A stretch of DNA of 64,000 nucleotides from Actinoplanes sp. N902-109 (GCF_000389965.1 NC_021191.1:7689501-7753500), one strand, 5' to 3'; shown: positions 1 to 9,715, numbered from the stretch's first letter. The notes: generated by a model from the sequence alone, not told the origin. Program-made: numbers and translations.

Positions 1-1677
<1,677 letters not shown>

Positions 1678-1788
1678 GTGATGCTCCCCCTCGAACGATC
1701 GCGGCTTCCCCACCACGATCCGCTTTCCGACAGCGCGGCCTGCGGGCCGCGCATCCAATCCCAGCCGTTTCGGGTCAGAACCCGTTAT

Positions 1789-1812
1789 CCGGTACGCCGT
1801 GCGGCGTACCGG
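1789..1812. repeat. Perfect inverted repeat in the nrdR-nrdJ spacer
   Basis: Two 10-base arms (CCGGTACGCC and GGCGTACCGG) are separated by 4 bases. The element lies about 100 bases after nrdR and 110 before nrdJ, both leftward. There is no following T-run, so it could be an attenuator, an RNA-processing hairpin or a protein site rather than a classic terminator. Confidence 0.6.
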
Positions 1813-1913
1813 TTACGCGCGGCGCCCCGTGGCGGCGGTGCAGTTCTCGCGCCGGTGTTGCTCGTGCGACTCGTTTGACGAGCCGTGGTCTGTGCGTGGT
1901 GCTGTGGTGTCGC

Positions 1914-2483
1914 TCAAGGCGATCGGTCACCGATCTTCGGTGTCCGCGGGCCTGCCGGCCGGGTGGCGACCACGTGGCGGCTGCCGGACTCCGGCGCGGC
2001 GGGCTGCACCGCTGTCTCGGCACCGCCGCTTTTGGCGGCGGCTGCCGCGCGGAGCTCCGAGATTTCGCGCTCGAAGGCGTCGACCGAGTCGAAGGCCTTG
2101 TAGACGCTGGCAAAGCGCAGGTAGGCCACCTGGTCCAGCTCGCGCAGCGGCACCAGGATCGCGAGCCCGACGTCGTGGCTGGGCACCTCGGCCGTGCCCT
2201 TGGCCCGGACGGTTTCCTCGACCTTCTGCGCGAGCAGCGCGATCGAGTCCTCGTCGACCGGCCGCCCCTGACAGGCCTTGCGGACCCCACTCATGATCTT
2301 GGTGCGGCTGAACGGCTCGGTGACCCCGCTGCGCTTGACCACGGCGAGCACGGCCTCCTCGACCGTGGTGAACCGCTTGCCGCACTCGGGGCACGACCGG
2401 CGCCGCCGGATCAGCTGACCGTCATCGGCCTCGCGCGAGTCGACAACACGCGAATCCGCGTGCCGGCAGTACGGACACCGCAC
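1914..2483 (-). CDS. nrdR: Transcriptional repressor NrdR
   Basis: Zinc-ribbon and ATP-cone repressor of ribonucleotide reductase genes; it senses ATP/dATP. The 189-residue protein opens with MRCPYCRHADSRVVDSR, the first Cys pair of the zinc ribbon (C3, C6); the second pair CPEC is near 31-34. The ATP-cone spans about residues 46-136 (VVKRSG...AYLRFASVYKAF). Typical NrdR proteins are 150-160 residues; the extra C-terminal tail of about 40 residues (after FEREISELR) is Ala/Pro-rich and probably disordered. It sits directly upstream of nrdJ and probably shares its transcript. Confidence 0.97.
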   Translation of the reverse strand: MRCPYCRHADSRVVDSREADDGQLIRRRRSCPECGKRFTTVEEAVLAVVKRSGVTEPFSRTKIMSGVRKACQGRPVDEDSIALLAQKVEETVRAKGTAEVPSHDVGLAILVPLRELDQVAYLRFASVYKAFDSVDAFEREISELRAAAAAKSGGAETAVQPAAPESGSRHVVATRPAGPRTPKIGDRSP

Positions 2484-2593
2484 CGCAATCCTCCTGTCGC
2501 TCGGCCGTCACACCGGTGATCACCACGGGTCCCACGACGACATCCGGGCACGCCGAACAACAGCTCCGAGGTGATCACTTTCCGCCTCGAAGC

Positions 2594-2644
2594 TGTGGAC
2601 GAAACTGTGGATGACGTAGGGGCCGAACCCCAACCTGTGGATGA
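2594..2644 (-). promoter_or_regulatory. Cluster of three DnaA-box-like 9-mers upstream of nrdR
   Basis: On the minus strand TCGTCCACA (2594-2602), TCATCCACA (2606-2614) and TCATCCACA (2636-2644) occur in the same orientation. The actinobacterial DnaA box is close to TTGTCCACA / TTATCCACA, so each copy differs at one or two of the first three positions and keeps TCCACA. DnaA control of nrd genes is known in E. coli; here it is inferred from sequence alone. Confidence 0.45.
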
Positions 2645-2659
2645 CTTACACCCTTGTAA

Positions 2660-2675
2660 CTACTAGATGTTGGGG
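2660..2675 (-). promoter_or_regulatory. Putative NrdR box upstream of nrdR-nrdJ
   Basis: The minus strand reads CCCCAACATCTAGTAG. Its core CAACATCTAGT matches 9 of 11 positions of the CWATATATWGT core of known NrdR boxes. Only one convincing copy is visible, although NrdR boxes usually occur in pairs. Confidence 0.5.
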
Positions 2676-2852
2676 TCGACGTTAGGCCGATGCGGACCAC
2701 GGCGCAAGTTCAGCGGCGCGTCGGCGCGCCGTATTTTCTGACTCAACACGACGGGTGCCGCAGCGGTCACGGGCAGCACCGAAACCAGTTGATCAAGGTC
2801 ACGCAACCGGGTCGTCGTGCCGCGTTTGGCAAGCGTTCCGCCGCGGTTGCGG

Positions 2853-3173
2853 CTATTGCGGGACGGTGAGCGTCTGCCCGGCATGGATCGACGACCCGGC
2901 AATCCCGTTCAGGTGACGGATGTCGGATATGACATCGCGCGGGGGTCGTTGCGGCGCCACCCGGTTGGCGACCTGCCACAGCGTGTCGCCGGACTGCACC
3001 ACGATCGTCGGCAACGGCGCAGACGGCGTGTCGTCGGCCCGGGAAGCCGTGGTCCACAACACAGCACTGGCGAGAGACGCCAGGAGGACGAAGAAGGCCA
3101 GCACGACCACGCGCCCCCGCCGCGTCAACCGCAGCGGGGCGGGCCTGCCCGGACGCACACCGGTTGCTACCAC
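2853..3173 (-). CDS. Small membrane protein with LysM domain, likely SOS-induced cell-division regulator
   Basis: About 106 residues: a basic N-terminus (RPAPLRLTRRGR), one transmembrane helix (about 20-42, VVVLAFFVLLASLASAVLW), a short linker, then one LysM peptidoglycan-binding domain (VVQSGDTLWQVANRV... HAGQTLTVPQ) outside the cell. The GTG at 3171-3173 was chosen because a GAAGGA site precedes it and the longer upstream reading would translate through the LexA operator. It is divergent from lexA across SOS boxes. The same arrangement exists in mycobacteria (Rv2719c/ChiZ beside lexA) and parallels Bacillus YneA, which delay division after DNA damage. The division role is inferred from context; the LysM and membrane topology are seen. 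Confidence 0.85.
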   Translation of the reverse strand: MVATGVRPGRPAPLRLTRRGRVVVLAFFVLLASLASAVLWTTASRADDTPSAPLPTIVVQSGDTLWQVANRVAPQRPPRDVISDIRHLNGIAGSSIHAGQTLTVPQ

Positions 3174-3200
3174 GGCATATTCCTTCCCTGACGACCATCT

Positions 3201-3234
3201 CTCGTACGGGCGTTCGATCGAACGCCCGTACGAG
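3201..3234. promoter_or_regulatory. Twin LexA operator: perfect 34-bp palindrome made of two abutting SOS boxes
   Basis: The left half contains TCGTACGGGCGTTCGA (3202-3217) and the right half its exact reverse complement TCGAACGCCCGTACGA (3218-3233). Each 16-mer matches the actinobacterial SOS box TCGAAC-N4-GTTCGA with one mismatch. They sit back to back between lexA and the divergent LysM gene, about 30 bp before the latter. Confidence 0.85.
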
Positions 3235-3241
3235 GGTCTAT

Positions 3242-3257
3242 CAGAACAGGCGTACGG
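3242..3257. promoter_or_regulatory. Weak SOS-box-like site (CAGAAC-N4-GTACGG)
   Basis: This is a degenerate match just downstream of the twin operator. A nearly identical element (CAGAAC-N4-GTACGA) occurs upstream of recA at 30829-30844, which argues against pure chance. Confidence 0.35.
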
Positions 3258-3293
3258 AAGTCGAGTTCTTCCGAGCGACACGCCGAGAGAAAG

Positions 3294-3309
3294 TCGTACA
3301 GATGTTTGA
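3294..3309. promoter_or_regulatory. SOS-box-like site on the lexA side (TCGTAC-N4-GTTTGA)
   Basis: Two mismatches to TCGAAC-N4-GTTCGA, 133 bp before the lexA start. It is a plausible autoregulatory LexA site. Confidence 0.5.
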
Positions 3310-3441
3310 ATATGTCGTACCGCCCTACTACGGTTTTCCACCAAGAGGGGTCAGCCGGCCAAACGTCATCCCCACGGCGGATGTCCGGCTTCCGCGAGAG
3401 CACCACGTGCCCACGGGCACTGGCCGACAGGGAGGGCCGAC

Positions 3442-4239
3442 GTGTCGACCGACGACCGGACGAGCCGGCAGCAGGAGCAGCAGGCCGCGAGGCCTGAACC
3501 GACGACGAAAGCGGCCATGCGCCGCCGGACCCCGGCCCGGGCCCGCAGCGCCGACGCGCCGCAGCTGCGCGCGGTCACCCCGGTGGTCAGCCAGTTCCCG
3601 GACGTCGTCACCGCGGATCTGACCGCCCGCCAGCGGCGCATCCTGGAGTTCATCAAGGACTGGGTCGAGCGCTACGGCTACCCGCCCAGCGTCCGCGAGA
3701 TCGGCGAGGCCGTCGGGCTGGTCTCCCCGTCCAGCGTCGCCTACCAGTTGAAGGAGCTGGAGAAGAAGGGTTTCCTGCGCCGCGACCCCAACCGTCCGCG
3801 CGCCGTCGACGTCCGCTCCCCCAACGAGATGGTCGACGACGAGGCGCTGCGCTCGGCCCGTCCCGCCCCGGCCTACGTGCCGCTGGTGGGCCGCATCGCC
3901 GCCGGTGGCCCGATCCTCGCCGAGCAGGCCGTGGAGGACTTCTTCCCGCTCCCCCGGGAGCTGGTCGGTGAGGGCGAGGTCTTCATGCTCGAGGTCAAGG
4001 GCGACTCGATGATCGACGCCGCCATCTGCAACGGTGACTGGGTGGTGGTCCGCCAGCAGCCCACCGCCAACGTCGGCGACATCGTCGCGGCCATGATCGA
4101 CGGCGAGGCCACCGTCAAGCGCTACCGCCAGCGCGACGGTCACGTCTGGCTGATGCCGGCCAACCCCGCCTTCGACCCCATCCCCGGCGACGACGCCGTC
4201 GTGATGGGCCGTGTCGTGGCCGTCCTGCGCCGCGTCTGA
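3442..4239 (+). CDS. lexA: SOS-response repressor LexA
   Basis: Represses DNA-damage genes and self-cleaves when stimulated by RecA filaments. The 265 residues start at a GTG preceded by GGAGG. Residues 1-55 are a basic, disordered extension longer than in E. coli LexA; the winged-helix DNA-binding domain covers about 60-125 (LTARQRRILEFIKDWVERYG, then SVREIGEAVGL). The S24 autoprotease domain shows the Ala154-Gly155 cleavage site (GRIAAGGPI), Ser189 (GDSMID) and Lys226 (ATVKRY). SOS boxes lie upstream, so it is very probably autoregulated. A long hairpin follows the stop. Confidence 0.98.
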   Translation: MSTDDRTSRQQEQQAARPEPTTKAAMRRRTPARARSADAPQLRAVTPVVSQFPDVVTADLTARQRRILEFIKDWVERYGYPPSVREIGEAVGLVSPSSVAYQLKELEKKGFLRRDPNRPRAVDVRSPNEMVDDEALRSARPAPAYVPLVGRIAAGGPILAEQAVEDFFPLPRELVGEGEVFMLEVKGDSMIDAAICNGDWVVVRQQPTANVGDIVAAMIDGEATVKRYRQRDGHVWLMPANPAFDPIPGDDAVVMGRVVAVLRRV

Positions 4240-4251
4240 CCCACCTGGTCC

Positions 4252-4306
4252 CGCGACCCCCGCATCCGTCCTGGCAGGCCCGCCGGCTTCGGGTACGGGG
4301 GTCGCG
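4252..4306 (+). terminator. Hairpin after lexA
   Basis: Perfect 11-bp stem (CGCGACCCCCG paired with CGGGGGTCGCG) with a 33-base loop, starting 13 bases after the lexA stop. There is no T-run, so it is a GC-rich, actinomycete-style terminator at best. Confidence 0.5.
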
Positions 4307-4381
4307 TGCCCCACCCGCAGCCGTGCCGTTGCCGTGGACGGGGTGTCGCTCTGCTGTTCTCATCCTGACACTGGAGATCGC

Positions 4382-4675
4382 ATGCCGAAGGGCTACTGGG
4401 TCAGCGTCTACCGCACCATTTCCGACCCTGCCAAGCTGGCTGCTTACAACGAGCTGGCCGGTCCAGCCGTCAAGGCCGCGGGCGGTCGGACCCTCGTCCG
4501 TGGCGGCCAGGTCGAGGCGCATGACGCCGGAATCGCGGAACGCACCGTCCTGGTCGAGTTCGACAGCTTCGAGCAGGCCGTCGCGGCCCACGAGAGTGCG
4601 GCCTACCGCGAGGCGCTGGTCGCCCTCGCCGACGGCGTCGAACGCGACTTCCGCATCGTCGAGGGCATCGACTGA
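4382..4675 (+). CDS. DUF1330 domain protein
   Basis: A 97-residue small alpha/beta-barrel protein of the dimeric ferredoxin-like fold: GYWVSVYRTISDPAKLAAYN at the start, RGGQVEAHD in the middle and VLVEFDSFEQAVAAHES followed by YREAL, all hallmarks of DUF1330. Complete for the family (95-100 residues). The ATG at 4382 has a GGAG site about 8 bases upstream. No biochemical activity is established for the family. It stands alone between lexA and a MazG-like gene and nothing in the context indicates its role. Confidence 0.9.
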   Translation: MPKGYWVSVYRTISDPAKLAAYNELAGPAVKAAGGRTLVRGGQVEAHDAGIAERTVLVEFDSFEQAVAAHESAAYREALVALADGVERDFRIVEGID

Positions 4676-4919
4676 CCGACGCCCGTCGGATCTTCACCGA
4701 GCCGGCGATAACGGCCCGACCAGCGCCATCGGTAGCGCCGGCCGTGCCGCGCAGGTAACAGCCGGCCGGCCATGCAGACCCTTCGATGACGTCAGGGACG
4801 GCCGGTCGCTCACGATCCTGGACCGGCACGTCGGTCCGGGCACCGTGCCGCGGATCCGACACCGCGCCGGGCGACGGCAGCCAGCCGGCACCAGGAAGAA
4901 TCGGCAACAATGGTCCGCC

Positions 4920-5249
4920 ATGGAACTGGACGAGTATCAGCGCGGCGCCCTCCGAACCGCCGCTCCACGTGACAAGAAGAACGAGCTGGTCCACCTCGTC
5001 CTCGGGCTGGCCGGCGAATCCGGCGAGGTCGCCGAGAAGTTCAAGAAGTGGATCCGCGACCTGGACAGCGACGAGTCACGGATCGACCGCGCCGACATCG
5101 CCAAGGAACTCGGTGACGTGCTCTGGTACGTCGCGGTGCTCGCCGACTACCTCGACCTGTCACTGGACGACATCGCGACGACCAACCTGGCCAAGCTGGC
5201 CAGCCGGCAGGACCGCGGCGTGCTCAAGGGCAGTGGCGACAACCGCTGA
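4920..5249 (+). CDS. MazG-like nucleotide pyrophosphohydrolase
   Basis: A 109-residue all-alpha NTP-PPase. The metal-binding MazG signature is present as ESGEVAEKF (E-x2-E near residues 33-38) and KELGDVLWY (E-x2-D near 64-68). Members of this small-domain group hydrolyse (d)NTPs to the monophosphate and pyrophosphate and are thought to clean the nucleotide pool; the exact substrate cannot be read from sequence. Its place beside lexA fits a nucleotide-hygiene role, but that is only suggestive. The start is the ATG at 4920; no strong ribosome site is visible. Confidence 0.88.
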   Translation: MELDEYQRGALRTAAPRDKKNELVHLVLGLAGESGEVAEKFKKWIRDLDSDESRIDRADIAKELGDVLWYVAVLADYLDLSLDDIATTNLAKLASRQDRGVLKGSGDNR

Positions 5250-5730
5250 ACAGGGTCGCTGTCCGGCCTCAACCGGCCGGGCACACGGACCTGGCGCGAA
5301 CCCTCACCAGGGCGAAGGTCGCCGGCACTCGAACACGTCTCGACGGCAGAGGACGGGCTGCCGCTCGGCCCCCGCCAAGAACCGCAGAGATCGGCGCCGT
5401 GGTGACGCCGGACTTATCCGGTACCGAAAGTTCGGCGCGTTGGCGGCGCCACTCCTTATCGGGTACCCGAAAAGGCCAACGACTCAGGGGCGGCCAGCCG
5501 GCGCCCCCGGAGACAGCTGGCCCTGGCTGAACGACAAGGCCCGCGCCATGAAATCAGCCGGCCCCAGACCAGCGAAAGGCCCACGCCCCGGAAGCAGCCG
5601 GCCCCAGACCAGCGAAGGCCCCCGCCACGGGAGCAGCCGGCCCCGGACAAGCGAAGGCCCCGCCACGGAAGCAGCCAGCCTCGGACAAGCGAAAGGCCGG
5701 CGCCACGGGGGCGGCCGGCCTTCCGGTGGG
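5250..5730. other. Non-coding spacer between the MazG-like gene and the beta-propeller gene
   Basis: No gene recognised. The right half is the 38-40 bp tandem array listed next. The left half shows nothing definite. Long readings through here are open only because of composition. Confidence 0.6.
5537..5720. repeat. Degenerate tandem repeat, period 38-40 bp, about 5 copies
   Basis: The anchor CAGCCGGCCCC recurs, with variants, at 5555, 5595, 5634, 5672 and 5712. Each is followed by a version of AGACCAGCGAAGGCC. The array ends at the 3' end of the leftward beta-propeller gene. Confidence 0.75.
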
Positions 5731-8040
5731 TCAGCGGTCCTGGGGGGTGCGGTCGTAGTCCGGGTTGGCCGGCGGCTGGGCGGCGCCGCCGTAGACGCCG
5801 CCGCGGGGTGGGCGGGGCTGGCCGGACTGCGGTGGCTGGGGTTGGGCCGCTCCGCGCGGGGGCTGGGCGCCGCGCGGGGGTTGCGCGCCGCGCGGGGGTT
5901 GCGCGCCCCGGGGTGCTTGGGCGCCGCGGGGAGGCTGGGGCGGTTGCTGGCCGCCACGGGGAGGCTGGGCCGGGCCGCGGCCGGGTTGTGCCTGGCCGCC
6001 TGCGGGGCGGGCCGGCGGCTGGGCGGCGGGACGGCCGGGCTGCGCGGCGCCGTTGGGACGACCCTGCGAACCGCCGGCGGGGCGACCCTGCGAACCGCCG
6101 GCGGGGCGACCCTGCGAACCGCCGGCGGGACGGCCGGGCTGACCACCCGCGGGACGGCCGGGCTGGGCGCTGCCTGCGGGACGGCCCTGGGGACCGCGGC
6201 CCTCGGCAGGTCGACCCTGAGCGCCGCCAGCCGGGCGACCGGGCTGGGCCGCACCGTTGGGGCGACCCTGCGGACCACCCGCGGGACGACCGGGCTGACC
6301 AGCACCAGCAGGACGACCCTGGGCGCCACCGGCCGGACCACCAGCCGGGCGAGCTTGCGGACCACCAGCCGGGCCACCGGAGCGACCCTGCGGACCACCA
6401 GCCGCGCCACCGGAGCGACCCTGCGGACCACCAGCCGGAGCACTGCCCGGGCGACCCTGCGGACCACCCGCGGGACGGCCCGACGCCCCACCGGCGGGAC
6501 CAGCACCGGGGCGGCCCGAGCCGTCAGCCGGACGTCCCTGCGGGCCGGCGGCGGCACCCGGGCGGCCCTGGGAATTGGCACCCGGGCGGCCCGGCGCCCC
6601 GCCGGCGGGGCGACCCTGCGGACCACCGCCGCCGGGACGGCCCTGCGGACCACCGGCCGGGCGGCCCTGAGCGGCGCCGCCGTAGACGGGGCCGGCTCCC
6701 GCGGCGGCCGGCTTCTTGCCGTAGACCGGACCGGAAGCCGCTGCGCCGGAGGCTGCGCCGACCGGGCCGGAAGCCGCGCCGGCCGGTGCTCCGGCGCCGT
6801 ACGCCGCGGAGCTGGGACGGGACGGGCCACCGACCGTGAGGAGTTCGGTCTCGGCGTCGCTGGGCTTGGGGCCGAGCAGATCCTCGTTGTCGTCGGCCTC
6901 GTCGGGGGCCGGCTCGAGGGCGCGCTTCTTGCGGGCCTTGACGATGCCGAAGACGCCCGCACCGACCAGGATCAGGCCGATCACGCCGACGCCCGCCACC
7001 AGGTAGGTGATGTCGGAGAGGCTGAGCTCGGAGAACCAGCTGGGGCCGGCGTCGTCCTTGGCCGCGGTGGCGGAGTCGGCCTTGGCCGTGACGACCTTGG
7101 TGGCCGGGGTGTAGGTGCGGATGTAGTTGGCCGTGTCGTCGGTGACCGAGCCGAAGTCGGAGACCGTGACGAACTGGGTGCCGTCGGCGCTGTAGGAGAT
7201 GGCCTCGCCGAACGGTTCGTTGGGCAGGCCGGTGCCGCGGGGCTTGGCCTTCAGCGCGGCGACCACGTCCCCGTTGGGGACGTCCCATTCGAAGGCGTCG
7301 AGATAGGTGCGCAGGACGACCTTCTTGCCGTCCGGGGACATGGCACCGCCGGTGACCACGCCCTGGGCGAGGCGGGCGAACATCGTGCCCGCCGTGTCGG
7401 TCCTGGGCAGGTCGACCGTGCCGACCTTGCGCAACGTGACGCCGGGCGAGGTGTTGGCCTTGAGCTCGCCGGAGGGCTTGTAGAGCTGGGCGGCGCCGGT
7501 GACTTCCTTGGTCACGATGATCGGGGCGCCGTCGCCGTCGATGAGCAGCGCCTCGGCATCGTGGTAGTCGCCCGAGGGGTAGGTCATGCGGTAGAGCTTG
7601 GGCTCGTCGGAGCCGCTGATCGGCATCTTCCACAGGGCGATGCCGCGCTCGCGGTGGGTCGCCGGGTTGGCCCGGACGCCGTTGTCGCCGATGTCGGCGA
7701 TCCAGAGCGTCTTGCCGTCCGGGTCGGCGATCATGTCCTCGGTGTCGAGGGGCCCGTTGCCGCTGTAGGGGATCCTCTTCGTGATCTTGCAGGAGTCGTC
7801 CAGGAAGAAGATCTTCTTTTTCTCCGCGGCGTCGGAGCTGTCGTTGACGACGATGTAACCCTTGTCGGTCGCCACGATGCCCGAGAGCTCGTTGAGGAGC
7901 GGATCGGTGACCTTGCAGACCTTCTTGCCAGCTGCCGCTTTGGCCGTGGTGACCGAGGTGACCGCTCCGGCGGAGGCGGGCACGGCAGCTGCCATCACCA
8001 GCCCGGAGGCAAGGATGACCGGGAACACGAGACGCCGCAT
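5731..8040 (-). CDS. Secreted beta-propeller-like membrane protein with a long Gly/Pro/Arg/Gln-rich cytoplasmic tail
   Basis: A 769-residue type I membrane protein. A signal peptide (MRRLVFPVILASGLVMAAAVPASAG) is followed by an extracellular domain (about 30-330) with propeller-like turns (VTDPLLNELSGIVATDKGY, DGKTLWIADIGDNG, YPSGDYHDAEALLIDGDG). Next come one helix (about 343-362, YLVAGVGVIGLILVGAGVFG), a basic stop-transfer KARKKR, and about 400 residues of repeats on the theme PQGRPAGG / QPGRPAGG. The ATG at 8038-8040 was chosen because the signal peptide begins there. A comparable Ala/Gly-rich membrane protein (Rv2721c) sits near lexA in M. tuberculosis. Function unknown; extracellular sensing coupled to a disordered inner tail is a guess. 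Confidence 0.8.
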   Translation of the reverse strand: MRRLVFPVILASGLVMAAAVPASAGAVTSVTTAKAAAGKKVCKVTDPLLNELSGIVATDKGYIVVNDSSDAAEKKKIFFLDDSCKITKRIPYSGNGPLDTEDMIADPDGKTLWIADIGDNGVRANPATHRERGIALWKMPISGSDEPKLYRMTYPSGDYHDAEALLIDGDGAPIIVTKEVTGAAQLYKPSGELKANTSPGVTLRKVGTVDLPRTDTAGTMFARLAQGVVTGGAMSPDGKKVVLRTYLDAFEWDVPNGDVVAALKAKPRGTGLPNEPFGEAISYSADGTQFVTVSDFGSVTDDTANYIRTYTPATKVVTAKADSATAAKDDAGPSWFSELSLSDITYLVAGVGVIGLILVGAGVFGIVKARKKRALEPAPDEADDNEDLLGPKPSDAETELLTVGGPSRPSSAAYGAGAPAGAASGPVGAASGAAASGPVYGKKPAAAGAGPVYGGAAQGRPAGGPQGRPGGGGPQGRPAGGAPGRPGANSQGRPGAAAGPQGRPADGSGRPGAGPAGGASGRPAGGPQGRPGSAPAGGPQGRSGGAAGGPQGRSGGPAGGPQARPAGGPAGGAQGRPAGAGQPGRPAGGPQGRPNGAAQPGRPAGGAQGRPAEGRGPQGRPAGSAQPGRPAGGQPGRPAGGSQGRPAGGSQGRPAGGSQGRPNGAAQPGRPAAQPPARPAGGQAQPGRGPAQPPRGGQQPPQPPRGAQAPRGAQPPRGAQPPRGAQPPRGAAQPQPPQSGQPRPPRGGVYGGAAQPPANPDYDRTPQDR

Positions 8041-8143
8041 CCGATCAGTGTCGCATGCGGTGTCTCGTATCGGTGTTACGCATGGATCAAGCCTGGCCCC
8101 GCGTGCCTGGCGTGCTACACGCATCGGAACCGGGCCGTCACGG

Positions 8144-9541
8144 TCAGAGCCGGAACTGGGCCAGATCCGCGGCGAGATGCTCGTCCACGCGCACCCGCAA
8201 CTCGGATCCCTCGTCGGTGTGCCGGGTGTCGAGCACCTGCCCGCGCCGATGGATCCGGGCCACCAGGTCTCCCCGGTCGTACGGCAGCAGCACCCGCAGG
8301 TCCACCGCCGGCCGCGGCAGCCGCTGGGCGATCGCGGCGTGCACGTCGGCGATGCCTAGGCCGCTGCGCGCCGAGGCGAACACCGCGTCCGGCCACGTGC
8401 GCTTGAGCCGCAGCATCGTCTCCTCGTCGGCCGCGTCGACCTTGTTGACGACGAGCAGCTCGGGGATGCGGTCGGCACCGACCTCGGCGAGCACCTCGCG
8501 CACCGCTGACACCTGGCCCTCGGGGTCCGGGTGGGCGCCGTCGACGACGTGCACGACCAGGTCCGCGTACGCCACCTCCTCCAGCGTCGAGCGGAACGCC
8601 TCGACGATCTGGTGGGGCAGGTGCCGGACGAAGCCGACGGTGTCGGAGAGCGTGAACACCCGCCCGTCCTCGGCCGCCGTGCGCCGGGTGGTCGGGTCCA
8701 GGGTGGCGAACAGCGCGTCCTCCACCAGCACGCCGGCCGAGGTCAGCCGGTTGAGCAGGCTGGACTTGCCGGCGTTGGTGTAACCGGCGATGGCGACGGC
8801 GGGCACGCCACTGGTGGAGCGGCGGGAACGCTTCGTCTGCCGTACGGTGCGCATGGCCTTGATCTCGCGGCGCAGCTTGGCGATGCGCTGGTTGATCCGG
8901 CGCCGGTCGGTCTCGAGCTTGGTCTCACCGGGACCACGGGTGCCCACGCCGCCACCGCCGGAGCCACCGCCTGCGCCACCACCCTGCCGGGACAGTGACT
9001 CACCCCAGCCACGCAGGCGGGGCAGGAAGTACTGCAGCTGGGCCAGCTCGACCTGCGCCTTGCCTTCCTTGCTCTTCGCGTGCTGGGCGAAGATGTCGAG
9101 GATCAGCGCGGTGCGGTCGATGACCTTGACCTTGGTCTGTTGTTCGAGGTTGCGCAGCTGGGACGGGGACAGCTCGCCGTCGCAGATGACGGTGTCGGCA
9201 CCGCTGGCGACGACCACGTCGCGCAGTTCGTCGACCTTGCCCCGGCCGATGAACGTGGCCGGGTCGGGCCGGCCGCGGCGCTGGATGAGGCCTTCGAGCA
9301 CCTCGGAGCCGGCGGTCTCGGCCAGGGCGGCGAGCTCGGTGAGGGAATTCTCCGCATCGGCGACGCTCCCCTCGGTCCAGACGCCGACCAGGACTACTCG
9401 CTCGAGCCGCAGCTGCCTGTACTCGACCTCGGTGATGTCCGTGAGCTCGGTCGAGAGCCCGGCCACGCGCCGCAGCGAGTGACGTTCCTCGAGTTCCAGC
9501 TCACCGGTGGTGACGTCGGGTTCGAAAAGCTCAGTTCGCAA
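8144..9541 (-). CDS. hflX: Ribosome-associated GTPase HflX
   Basis: GTPase that splits stalled or hibernating 70S ribosomes. 465 residues. The N-terminal HflX domain (about 45-210) contains DPATFIGRGKVDELR and QVELAQLQYFLPRLRG. A Gly-rich loop (GGGAGGGSGGGGVGTRGPGE) precedes the G domain from about 245: G1 GYTNAGKSS, G2 region ATLDPTTRR, G3 DTVGFVRHLP and G4 NKVD. The start gives MRTELFEPDVTTG. It is a single gene, and its 5' end faces the malic enzyme gene. Confidence 0.96.
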   Translation of the reverse strand: MRTELFEPDVTTGELELEERHSLRRVAGLSTELTDITEVEYRQLRLERVVLVGVWTEGSVADAENSLTELAALAETAGSEVLEGLIQRRGRPDPATFIGRGKVDELRDVVVASGADTVICDGELSPSQLRNLEQQTKVKVIDRTALILDIFAQHAKSKEGKAQVELAQLQYFLPRLRGWGESLSRQGGGAGGGSGGGGVGTRGPGETKLETDRRRINQRIAKLRREIKAMRTVRQTKRSRRSTSGVPAVAIAGYTNAGKSSLLNRLTSAGVLVEDALFATLDPTTRRTAAEDGRVFTLSDTVGFVRHLPHQIVEAFRSTLEEVAYADLVVHVVDGAHPDPEGQVSAVREVLAEVGADRIPELLVVNKVDAADEETMLRLKRTWPDAVFASARSGLGIADVHAAIAQRLPRPAVDLRVLLPYDRGDLVARIHRRGQVLDTRHTDEGSELRVRVDEHLAADLAQFRL

Positions 9542-9715
9542 AAGGTGACCTCCTCAGCCCGATCGTGGCACGTCCAGGGGCCTGAGCGCATCCACATAAC
9601 AGGGCTGGGCGTTGTCGCAGAAGTGTCTGACTCACTAGTAACCACCGCGGTGGATGTCGCTATTCCCCAGGGACGAGAATGCGAGGACGTACCCGCCAAC
9701 GACGGAGGGAAATCC

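Larger units (their letters stand above)
2484..2852. other. Spacer between LysM gene and nrdR: nrdR promoter region
   Basis: No gene seen. Upstream of nrdR it holds a NrdR-box-like sequence and three DnaA-box-like 9-mers (listed separately). The part nearer the LysM gene (2700-2852) shows nothing recognisable. Confidence 0.6.

Noticed and set aside
1678..1913. Cobalamin riboswitch in front of the B12-dependent reductase
   Set aside because: No B12-box-like sequence was recognised, the spacer is short, and B12 riboswitches normally repress B12-independent isozymes rather than nrdJ.
4786..8406. Plus-strand open reading of about 1200 codons across the beta-propeller gene and repeats
   Set aside because: It is the shadow of the leftward gene and the tandem array; the minus strand has a signal peptide, helix and start with sensible domain order.
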